7,658 nucleotides of DNA from JAYEJW01 sp034716535 (GTDB taxonomy: Bacteria > Pseudomonadota > Gammaproteobacteria > Chromatiales > Chromatiaceae): assembly GCA_034716535.1 (NCBI GenBank), contig JAYEJW010000506.1, forward strand, positions 1 to 7,658, in the 5' to 3' direction. Shown piece after piece: positions 1 through 4,675 of the stretch. A program made the translations under genes and the position numbers. The first letter of the stretch is position 1. Each line of letters starts with the position of its first letter. The notes beneath the pieces were generated by a model. The model was not told the origin of the DNA and did no database searches. It saw only the letters and a list, made by a program, of their open reading frames with translations.

Positions 1-1047
1 CTCCTCGCCGCGGGGCTCGAACTCCATGTGCAGCACGGCCTTGCCGGGCGTGAGCTCCTTGACGACATCGAGGGATTCGCTGTCGACGACCTGTATGCGG
101 TGATTGTCCGGAAACGCGAAGCTGACCCAGACCTGACGACCGTCGGGACGGGCCATGACGAAGACCGGTTGGCCGGCGACCCGGATGCGCCCGACCTCGG
201 CCCAGGTGTCCATGTCGATGACCAGGATCTCATGGCGACCGACCGCCGGGACAAAGGCACGACGGCCGGCCACGGCCCAGCCCTCTAGGTGCGGCATCTT
301 ATAGACGGGCAGCGGTTGTTCACCGCGACCGTAGCCCGGCAGGATGCGCCGTACACCCGCCTCCGGGTGCCACAGGTCCAGCAGCACCAAGCCGTCCTCG
401 CCGAAAAGACCGGCGATGTAGTAGCGCCCGTCGGGCGTGATCAGGGCGTCGTACGGTTGACGGCCAATGTCTTTGAACTTGCGGATGACCGGTTGCTGGG
501 GATCGGTCATGTCCGCGATCCAGATCTCTCCCGCGTCCCAGAGGCTGAAGACGAAGCGGTTGCCGGGGGCGTCCACCAGACCGATGACCTTGGAGCGCTT
601 GCCGTCGGTCCCGTGTTCGGCGGGGATGTCGGCCATGGGGTCCAGCGTCGCAGCGTCGAAGACACGCACGCCGCCGGGCTCGTAGTTCGAGACCGCGATC
701 AGGAGCCCGTCCTGGGAGATGGCTCCACCGATGCTGTTGCCGGCTTGCTCGATACGCTTGACCAATGCGCCGGTCAGCAGGTCCACCTTGCTCAGGCCGC
801 CGTCTCGGCCGAAGATGTAAGCGAAGCGGCCGTCCCGGGAGAATACGGCCGAGGCGTGGGACAGATCGCCCAATCCTTCAATGCGCCCGAGCGCCTTGTT
901 GCCGCTGGTCTCGATGACCTGCAAGCTGCCCGACGCGCGCTCCACGACGACGCCGAGGTCACCGGTGCCGCGTGTGGTCTGTTCCGCGAAAGCGGAGGCG
1001 AACGGCGCGATGATGCCGACGGCAAGCACCAATGCTTGGTGCATCAT
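1..1047 (-). CDS. nirF: NirF, heme d1 biosynthesis protein (C-terminus off the window)
   Basis: NirF acts in the periplasm on late steps of heme d1 synthesis, the cofactor of cytochrome cd1 nitrite reductase NirS; its exact reaction is not settled. The minus frame is open from ATG 1047 to the left edge, giving 349 residues of a protein usually near 390, so roughly 40 C-terminal residues are missing. Residues 1-21 form a signal peptide with probable cleavage after a small-residue ASAFA stretch. There is no lipobox Cys, so this looks like a soluble form rather than the lipoprotein reported for Pseudomonas. The family signature follows: GDLGVVVERASGS (29-41), then GLGDLSHASAVFSRDGR (58-74) and FGRDGGLSKVDLLTG (79-93), the start of a d1-type beta-propeller. 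His64 in LSHAS is a candidate for the conserved functional His. The start ATG overlaps the TGA of the upstream cytochrome gene (ATGATG context), indicating translational coupling. A second Met (1044) follows immediately. Identification is from recalled family motifs and is strong. Confidence 0.93.
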   Translation of the reverse strand, partial: MMHQALVLAVGIIAPFASAFAEQTTRGTGDLGVVVERASGSLQVIETSGNKALGRIEGLGDLSHASAVFSRDGRFAYIFGRDGGLSKVDLLTGALVKRIEQAGNSIGGAISQDGLLIAVSNYEPGGVRVFDAATLDPMADIPAEHGTDGKRSKVIGLVDAPGNRFVFSLWDAGEIWIADMTDPQQPVIRKFKDIGRQPYDALITPDGRYYIAGLFGEDGLVLLDLWHPEAGVRRILPGYGRGEQPLPVYKMPHLEGWAVAGRRAFVPAVGRHEILVIDMDTWAEVGRIRVAGQPVFVMARPDGRQVWVSFAFPDNHRIQVVDSESLDVVKELTPGKAVLHMEFEPRGEE

Positions 1048-1451
1048 GGGGTCTGCCCTTTCAGCGTGCGGGCGAGCCAGGCCGCTTCCTGTTCGGAGAG
1101 AAATGCCCGCCACGGCGGCATGGCGGTACCCGGCCGACCATAGAGAATGGTCGCGGTCAGAAACTCCGCCGGCTTGCCGCGAAGGTCGCCGGCCTTGAGT
1201 GAGGGACCGAGTCCCCCGGCGAGGGTGAGCCCGTGGCAGGAACCGCAGTCCTGCTCAAGCAGGTGTAGCAGCTCCGTGCGCCTCTGCATCGAAGGACCGG
1301 GATCGGGCTTGGCTGGTACTTGCATCGAGGGACCAGGCTCGGACTTGGCCGGTACTGCGGCCAGCGCCATGAGGCTGGCGGCGGCCAGCACGGTGAGTCC
1401 CAGGGTTCCGAGGGCAGCCAGCTTGGCCAGGATAAGAAAGGGCTTGAGCAT
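1044..1451 (-). CDS. nirC: NirC-type small periplasmic cytochrome c (cytochrome c55X)
   Basis: This is a 135-residue monoheme cytochrome c, probably an electron carrier in heme d1 maturation or for cytochrome cd1 nitrite reductase. An N-terminal hydrophobic segment (about residues 4-33) is a signal peptide or membrane anchor. A Pro-rich linker (33-56) follows, then the cytochrome core: DCGSCHG provides the CXXCH heme-binding motif and His ligand, and GTAMPPW near residue 110 provides the distal Met. The tract between them (LTLAGGLGPSL) and the ending LSEQEAAWLARTLKG are typical of the cytochrome c55X/NirC group. The linker contains a 12-residue unit in tandem (VPAKSEPGPSMQ, VPAKPDPGPSMQ), encoded by a 36-bp duplication. 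The ATG at 1451 has only a weak upstream GGA. The TGA stop overlaps the nirF start by 4 nt, supporting joint function. Other small c-type cytochromes of nir clusters (NirM) are possible but fit the motifs less well. Confidence 0.88.
   Translation of the reverse strand: MLKPFLILAKLAALGTLGLTVLAAASLMALAAVPAKSEPGPSMQVPAKPDPGPSMQRRTELLHLLEQDCGSCHGLTLAGGLGPSLKAGDLRGKPAEFLTATILYGRPGTAMPPWRAFLSEQEAAWLARTLKGQTP
1285..1356 (-). repeat. 36-bp tandem duplication inside nirC linker
   Basis: Two adjacent 36-bp units (1285-1320 and 1321-1356) match at 31 of 36 positions and encode two copies of a 12-residue Pro/Ser linker peptide between membrane anchor and heme domain. The differences are mostly silent or conservative (S/P and E/D changes). 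This suggests an old in-frame duplication kept under selection for a flexible spacer. Confidence 0.9.
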
Positions 1452-1479
1452 CGATCTGTTCCGGGAGAAAAGGTTGAGA

Positions 1480-1611
1480 TCAAGCGAATATCACGGGCAG
1501 ATGAACCTCGGCGGCCGACAATTCCTCCACAAGGGTTGCCGATCCTTTGTGCACGGTCAGTCCAGATCGCGTCGAGATCGGGCCTATGCGCTTGGTCTTG
1601 AACAGGTCCAT
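1480..1611 (-). CDS. Small unrecognised ORF (43 aa), first in the nirC-nirF operon
   Basis: I do not recognise this 43-residue reading frame. It begins MDLFKTKRIGPISTRSG, continues with a short acidic stretch (TLVEELSAAEVH) and ends LPVIFA. It has no signal peptide, membrane helix, Cys or obvious motif. Support for translation is positional: a strong Shine-Dalgarno AGGAG at 1618-1622 lies 6 nt before the ATG at 1611, the best ribosome site in this operon. It sits directly downstream of the FNR-type box, and its stop lies 28 nt before nirC. It could be a real small protein, a leader peptide setting expression of nirC-nirF, or the remnant N-terminus of a larger gene whose remainder was deleted. 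Confidence 0.5.
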   Translation of the reverse strand: MDLFKTKRIGPISTRSGLTVHKGSATLVEELSAAEVHLPVIFA

Positions 1612-1621
1612 CCGGTTCTCC

Positions 1622-1637
1622 TACCCCCTTAGGGGTT
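1622..1637. promoter_or_regulatory. Possible NarL/NarP-type 7-2-7 site
   Basis: TACCCCC-TT-AGGGGTT is an inverted repeat whose halves each match the NarL heptamer TACYYMT at 6 of 7 positions, with the 2-bp spacing used by NarL/NarP. It lies between the predicted nir start of transcription and the ribosome site of the first ORF, overlapping the latter by one base. Bound protein would be expected to hinder transcription there. No NarL gene is in the window, so it may only be an RNA or DNA hairpin. Confidence 0.3.
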
Positions 1638-1668
1638 GGCGAGACAAGGCAGATGCCACGGTAGGGTC

Positions 1669-1674
1669 AAATTA
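1669..1674 (-). promoter_or_regulatory. Predicted -10 element for the nir operon
   Basis: TAATTT on the minus strand lies about where a -10 hexamer should be if the FNR-type dyad is centred at -41.5 (predicted start near 1663). There is no separate -35, as expected for a class II activator-dependent promoter. The predicted untranslated leader to the first ORF is about 52 nt. Confidence 0.5.
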
Positions 1675-1697
1675 AGAAATCACCCCTTACGCCAACC

Positions 1698-1711
1698 TTG
1701 ACGTATGTCAA
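1698..1711 (-). promoter_or_regulatory. FNR/ANR/DNR-type activator box for nir genes
   Basis: TTGACGTATGTCAA is a perfect dyad (TTGAC-N4-GTCAA) of the CRP/FNR superfamily type, close to FNR (TTGAT-N4-ATCAA) and to the DNR/NNR boxes that control denitrification genes. Its centre is 41.5 bp before a start placed just after a reasonable minus-strand -10 element, while no comparable -10 exists in the plus direction. I therefore assign it to the nirC-nirF operon. Oxygen- or NO-responsive activation is inferred. Confidence 0.78.
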
Positions 1712-1771
1712 ACGGGATCATGGTGGGGTTCTTTGGGCCTCGGGGATCGAAAGCTCGTCCCAGGGGAGAGA

Positions 1772-1801
1772 GGCGGGATTTTTTCCGCCGGCAGGTTTTT
1801 T
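1772..1801 (+). terminator. Terminator-like hairpin with T-runs
   Basis: GGCGG (1772-1776) pairs with CCGCC (1785-1789); the stem can extend by G-U and A-T pairs around a T-rich loop, and a T6 run follows at 1796-1801. In the plus orientation this resembles an intrinsic terminator, although 6 bases separate stem and T-run. No gene ends upstream on the plus strand, so it would act on a leader or stray transcript. Confidence 0.35.
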
Positions 1802-1843
1802 CGTGCCAGGCCAACTTGCGAAATGCCGCCTTCGGCACCAAAC

Positions 1844-1863
1844 ACCAAATGTGTGCCTTTGGT
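1844..1863. repeat. Inverted repeat upstream of the 146-aa gene
   Basis: ACCAAA (1844-1849) and TTTGGT (1858-1863) form perfect 6-bp arms around 8 bp, ending 63 bp before the ATG at 1927. It may be an operator for the rightward gene; no regulator family is recognised. Confidence 0.3.
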
Positions 1864-1926
1864 ATCGACCCTGGGCGCAGTTGGTACTAATCTTGGAAGG
1901 TTAGAGACAAGAAAGAAGGTGTGAAC

Positions 1927-2367
1927 ATGCGCGCTTTCGCGATCGATGATCCCATGCTTGCCCTGATCGCCCGGTTTGCGGGGTGCTGCGAACAGCTCGA
2001 CATCTCCGAGGAGACCTTTCTCCGTCAACAGCTCGACGAGATACGTGACTATGTCGGCAGGTACCCCGAAGAGCAAACACACGAAAGGGCCCTGGAATGG
2101 ATTGCGCGCAATGCCGAGCGATATCGCCGGAATTGGAAGAAAAACCTTGTCACGGGCCAGGCGGCTGCCAGCCGTTGTCCGGATTGTCCGCTGGAGCGGA
2201 GGGACGTCACGGATCGCTGCGAAATCCATGACGCCTGGCTGGAGGTCCTGAACCTGTATGTCGCCGGAGAGACCTCGTCGCAGCAATATGTCGACGACAC
2301 CCTGAGCCTGCTACGGCGGCACAAGGAACGGCTCAGGGGGAGCCTGTCGCTCGCGAATACTGCGTAA
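1927..2367 (+). CDS. Hypothetical 146-aa protein with CX2CX10CX2H motif
   Basis: I do not recognise this family with certainty. The ATG at 1927 is chosen because GAAGG (1915-1919) lies 7 nt upstream; the in-frame GTG at 1921 would be too close to that site. The protein is soluble, largely helical and charged, without signal peptide or membrane segment. Helical N-terminal parts (LRQQLDEIRDYVGRYP, then ALEWIARNAERYRRNW) precede a cysteine cluster: CPDC, ten residues, then CEIH. This could bind zinc or another metal. A further helix with YVDDTLSLLRRHKERLRG follows. It is transcribed away from the nir operon from the shared intergenic region, so it may belong to the same response. A role in nitrite/NO metabolism would be inference from position alone. 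Coding is supported by length, ribosome site and balanced composition. Confidence 0.72.
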   Translation: MRAFAIDDPMLALIARFAGCCEQLDISEETFLRQQLDEIRDYVGRYPEEQTHERALEWIARNAERYRRNWKKNLVTGQAAASRCPDCPLERRDVTDRCEIHDAWLEVLNLYVAGETSSQQYVDDTLSLLRRHKERLRGSLSLANTA

Positions 2368-2385
2368 CCGCCGGGTTGGGGAAAG

Positions 2386-2408
2386 CGCAGGGGGGCTCCC
2401 GTCCTGCG
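2386..2408. terminator. GC-rich hairpin downstream of the 146-aa gene
   Basis: CGCAGG (2386-2391) and CCTGCG (2403-2408) are perfect arms with an 11-base loop, beginning 18 bp after the stop at 2367. There is no T-run, so a classical intrinsic terminator is doubtful. It could stabilise the 3' end or serve Rho-dependent termination. Confidence 0.35.
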
Positions 2409-2436
2409 AGAGCAAGGTCTTGGGGGAAGCTACGAA

Positions 2437-2457
2437 CCCCCCCCCTCCAGCGAGGGG
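2437..2457. repeat. C9 homopolymer and CCCCTC/GAGGGG hairpin
   Basis: Nine consecutive C (2437-2445) run into a 6-bp-arm hairpin, CCCCTC (2442-2447) with GAGGGG (2452-2457) around a 4-base loop. The tract lies between convergent genes and is prone to slippage, either biologically or in sequencing. Confidence 0.6.
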
Positions 2458-2465
2458 AATAGCGG

Positions 2466-2497
2466 GGTCTCCCATTGCACAGGTCTCCCATTGCACA
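2466..2497. repeat. Perfect 16-bp tandem duplication
   Basis: The unit GGTCTCCCATTGCACA occurs twice head to tail (2466-2481 and 2482-2497) with no mismatch, in noncoding DNA between convergent genes. Perfect identity suggests a recent duplication or a maintained site. Confidence 0.9.
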
Positions 2498-2600
2498 TGC
2501 CGCGAGAGGCGAGCAGATCTCGTCGTTTCGCTTCCGTGCGAACAAAGTCGCAGGCGCTAGACCAGGATTTCCAGATGGCGAGGGCGCCTTCTTCGGCAGA

Positions 2601-2619
2601 AAGGTCACGGCAAGACCTT
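2601..2619 (-). terminator. Hairpin overlapping the SGNH hydrolase stop
   Basis: AAGGTC (2601-2606) and GACCTT (2614-2619) are perfect arms with a 7-base loop that overlap the 3' end of the leftward hydrolase gene. Only a short U-rich tail (UUUCU) follows on the minus strand, so termination would be weak. Confidence 0.35.
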
Positions 2620-3453
2620 ATGGAGTTGTTTTTCAATGCGTTTCGCGAGCTTCTCGTAACCATTGGCATTCGGATGGATCTCATTCTGCCAGTCGTTGCT
2701 CGACGAAGTTGCTCCCTGCTCTGCTCGTTTCAGCGTTCCCCTCGTATCGACGACGTGGAAATTCTTGATCTTGGCGGAGCCCTTTTCTAGCGCCAGTATC
2801 GCTTCCGCCAACTGATCGGCAAGGTAATCGGCAACGGCGACCCAGTCCGCACCCGGCACTTGCTGGTTCTTCAAGGCCTTGAACAGCCAAGGCCCGAGTG
2901 TTGCCAGGAAGAACCTGGCCGGCGAGTTCCGTGGTGTCGAATAGTCGTAGGTGTGAGTCACGATGGGGACATGTCGCGACAGGTTTCCGGGGCGATCACG
3001 AAGGGCGGCGATGCGCTGGTAGCCGTCCTGGATCTCCGCCATCAGGTCGCCCAGCTTCTGCTGATCGCAATAGTCGGCCGGTGTTTGGACCGTACCGCGC
3101 TCGTTTTTCGCCAGAATGATGTCGTCGGCCTCATCGATGAGGTCGTTCCCACCCCCACTGAGCAGAATCGCATCCCAGGTGAAATTCCTGCTTGTCAAGG
3201 CCTGACGCAGGTTCGGGTTTCGAGCGATTGCCGACATGTTCTTGATGGTGTCACCGGGAAATCCGCAGTTCACAATACGCGTATGTTTGTGAAAGCGAAG
3301 CTCGAAGAGGAGATTGAATACGGGAAAGCCGCTGATCGTGAACCAGGAGTCTCCTTCGGCCAGGAACTGTTGATCGGGGAAGCTTGGAAACCCGTCGTCA
3401 AAGTCCAGATCGATCCAGGTCACGATGTCCGGTCGTATGCGTCCACGAGCCAT
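2605..3453 (-). CDS. SGNH/GDSL-like hydrolase (282 aa)
   Basis: This is a predicted serine hydrolase of the SGNH fold (esterase/acetylhydrolase type); the substrate is unknown. Block I is EGDSW (catalytic Ser36), block II is in NCGFPGDTI (60s), block III is SGGGNDL (Asn103), and block V is EIHPNANGY with catalytic His260. The usual Asp three residues before that His is Asn257, while Asp254 is nearby. No signal peptide is visible. ATG 3453 is chosen because AGGAGG (3459-3464) lies 5 nt upstream and the conserved text begins soon after. The open frame continues upstream to 3960, but that part overlaps the GH19 gene in another frame and reads as low-complexity shadow. It lies 163 bp downstream of the GH19 gene on the same strand, so the two may act together on cell wall or envelope polymers, for example hydrolase plus deacetylase. 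That link is inference. Confidence 0.85.
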   Translation of the reverse strand: MARGRIRPDIVTWIDLDFDDGFPSFPDQQFLAEGDSWFTISGFPVFNLLFELRFHKHTRIVNCGFPGDTIKNMSAIARNPNLRQALTSRNFTWDAILLSGGGNDLIDEADDIILAKNERGTVQTPADYCDQQKLGDLMAEIQDGYQRIAALRDRPGNLSRHVPIVTHTYDYSTPRNSPARFFLATLGPWLFKALKNQQVPGADWVAVADYLADQLAEAILALEKGSAKIKNFHVVDTRGTLKRAEQGATSSSNDWQNEIHPNANGYEKLAKRIEKQLHKVLP

Positions 3454-3616
3454 GTTGTCCTCCTTTGCGTTGACTTGGGGACGGGTTACCCCTCTTTGAG
3501 GCCGATTCGTTTGGAATCTTCCCCCGAAGCACCTCGTTCGTCCCGCGAACGCTGTTGCTTGCCGGAGTTTGTTCCCCTGCTCCCGCGCTTTGTCGTTTAG
3601 GCGGCCTCCAGGGTCC

Positions 3617-4228
3617 TCAAGCGATGTCCGGAATCTCCCGCTGGCCAATGCGATAGGCCTCGGTGAACTGCGACAATCCGTGGCTTCCGCCGTTGACCAG
3701 CCGGCGTGCACTGCGCAGGTCGTTCTCGAGCAGGAGCTGTTTGATGGCGATCTCCTTGCGTTTGAGGAAGGCGCATAGGATCTGGGCGGCGATCTTGGCG
3801 TCGTTGGCCAGTTCCGGCTCGTCCACCAGCCTGTTGCCGAGCCCGATCCGCTTGCCGATGTCCTTGTAGTTGCTGCGGCCGGTGAGCTGGATGAAGCCGC
3901 GGCCCTTGTAGGAGGCGCCGTCCGGTTTGCGCCGGTTCCCCAGGTCTCTGCGGTTGTCATAGAGGTCGAAGGGATGTCCGTTGGGGGACGTGTTGAAGCG
4001 GGACTTGAACTCGCTGATGGGGACGAAGCCCGCAGTTTCCGCGCGGATGGTGGACAAGGCCATCAGTACCATGGGTTTGTCGTAGAGATCCGCCTCCTTC
4101 AGGGCGTCCACGACCTGTGGCAGGTGCTTGCGGATGTTGCTCACCGGGGCATCGTGGAACATGCGCGAGACCCGCTCCACTGTCACTGCCCCGTCGGTGA
4201 GTGGTTGATCCGGTGTCACGCTCGCCAT
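3617..4228 (-). CDS. GH19 chitinase/lysozyme-like domain protein (203 aa)
   Basis: This is a glycoside hydrolase family 19-like catalytic domain of the kind found in endolysins and cell-wall hydrolases, predicted to cleave beta-1,4 bonds in peptidoglycan or chitin. Landmarks are IRAETAGF with candidate catalytic Glu64, SEF with Glu73 as candidate second acid, SRFNTSPNGHPFDLYDNR (76-93), the hallmark YKGRGFIQLTGRSNY (107-121) and LVNGGSHGLSQFTEAYRIG near the C-terminus. There is no signal peptide. ATG 4228 is the first Met after the stop of the preceding peptidoglycan-binding frame, but it has no recognisable ribosome site. The frame is continuous with the upstream PG-binding domain except for one TAG (4244-4246) and five sense codons. 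I infer the gene originally encoded one protein. It may now be expressed by readthrough or reinitiation, or be silent. Confidence 0.85.
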   Translation of the reverse strand: MASVTPDQPLTDGAVTVERVSRMFHDAPVSNIRKHLPQVVDALKEADLYDKPMVLMALSTIRAETAGFVPISEFKSRFNTSPNGHPFDLYDNRRDLGNRRKPDGASYKGRGFIQLTGRSNYKDIGKRIGLGNRLVDEPELANDAKIAAQILCAFLKRKEIAIKQLLLENDLRSARRLVNGGSHGLSQFTEAYRIGQREIPDIA

Positions 4229-4243
4229 GGATTTGCCCAGGGC

Positions 4244-4246
4244 CTA
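4244..4246 (-). other. In-frame TAG between PG-binding and GH19 domains
   Basis: The TAG codon on the minus strand falls right after GPKTL, where PG-binding domains normally continue with a few residues such as AALG. The next codons in the same frame read ALGKSM and run straight into the GH19 protein. One base change from a sense codon (for example CAG, AAG, TGG or TTG) would restore a single protein of about 271 residues. Confidence 0.85.
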
Positions 4247-4432
4247 CAGGGTCTTTGGGCCGACAACACCGTCGGCCAGTAGCCCTTTGCTTGCCTGAAA
4301 CGCCATGACCGCGGCCTCCGTGGCACCGCCGAATTCGCCGTCGATGTCTCCCGGGTCGAAGCCGGCCTTTTTCAGGCGTTTCTGCAGTTTCTTTACGTCC
4401 GGTCCGCTGGATCCTCGTTCGAGCGTCGCCAT
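4244..4432 (-). CDS. Peptidoglycan-binding domain protein (62 aa), N-terminal part of split endolysin
   Basis: This is a single PG_binding_1-type domain: LERGSSGPDVKKLQKRLKKAG, then DIDGEFGGATEAAVMAFQ and DGVVGPKTL, which together cover nearly the whole three-helix fold that targets enzymes to the cell wall. ATG 4432 is preferred because a G-rich ribosome site (AAGGGGGG, 4438-4445) sits 5 nt upstream. The longer in-frame Met at 4474 lacks this and adds non-family residues. There is no signal peptide, as in phage-type endolysins that rely on other export. The stop is the TAG discussed with the GH19 entry. As it stands the product is a free wall-binding domain; joined to the GH19 domain it would be a standard modular lysin. 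Confidence 0.82.
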   Translation of the reverse strand: MATLERGSSGPDVKKLQKRLKKAGFDPGDIDGEFGGATEAAVMAFQASKGLLADGVVGPKTL

Positions 4433-4580
4433 GTCTGCCCCCCTTGGTCTGGTCTCTCCGGGAATGCCGCGCAACCTGCGGGCCGCGCCATCTAGTCTGA
4501 AGATAGCAGCACTCGTCGGATCTGCTCGTTCTACGGGTCGATTTCAGTCATCTCGTCGCGCAACATGACAATGCCGTGCC

Positions 4581-4594
4581 TTGACTGTAATCAA
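4581..4594 (+). promoter_or_regulatory. FNR/ANR/DNR-type activator box for HPP-CBS genes
   Basis: TTGACTGTAATCAA (TTGAC-N4-ATCAA) differs from the FNR consensus by one base and resembles the box before the nir operon. A centre at 4587.5 predicts a start near 4629. TACTGT at 4616-4621 is then a modest -10 element on the plus strand. No suitable -10 is seen for the leftward lysin genes. I infer oxygen- or NO-responsive control of the HPP gene. Confidence 0.7.
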
Positions 4595-4675
4595 GTACCT
4601 TCCGGGCAGGGCCGTTACTGTGGACGGTACCCTGAAGTAGTCCGGCTGCCGCCGTACCCTGCGCCCAACTTCCCG

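Larger units (their letters stand above)
1612..1926. other. Divergent regulatory intergenic region
   Basis: This 315-bp gap between the leftward nir operon and the rightward 146-residue gene contains no convincing gene. From left to right it holds a NarL-like 7-2-7 inverted repeat, a candidate -10 element, a perfect FNR-type dyad, a GC hairpin followed by T-runs, and a 6-bp-arm inverted repeat just before the right-hand gene. Short reading frames here lack ribosome sites and recognisable products. Confidence 0.7.

Noticed and set aside
289..1143. Long plus-strand ORF of 284 codons
   Set aside because: It lies opposite nirF, whose minus-strand translation shows clear family motifs, signal peptide and coupling to nirC. 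The plus-strand product resembles nothing and is a shadow in GC-rich DNA.
1698..1760. FNR-type box driving the plus strand
   Set aside because: At the required distance on the plus strand the sequence is GC-rich with no -10-like hexamer, whereas the minus strand has TAATTT in place.
1708..2286. Minus-strand ORF of 192 codons
   Set aside because: It overlaps the 146-aa plus-strand gene, has no ribosome site or recognisable domain, and runs through the regulatory region including the activator box.
2491..2790. Plus-strand ORF of 99 codons
   Set aside because: It overlaps the 3' part of the SGNH hydrolase on the opposite strand and has no recognisable content.
3454..3960. Upstream extension of the SGNH hydrolase to 451 residues
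   Set aside because: The extension is Ser/Arg/Thr-rich, overlaps the GH19 gene in another frame, and a consensus ribosome site precedes ATG 3453.
4565..4675. Longest start for the HPP protein
   Set aside because: It would place the FNR-type box within the coding region, and the added residues lack family resemblance.
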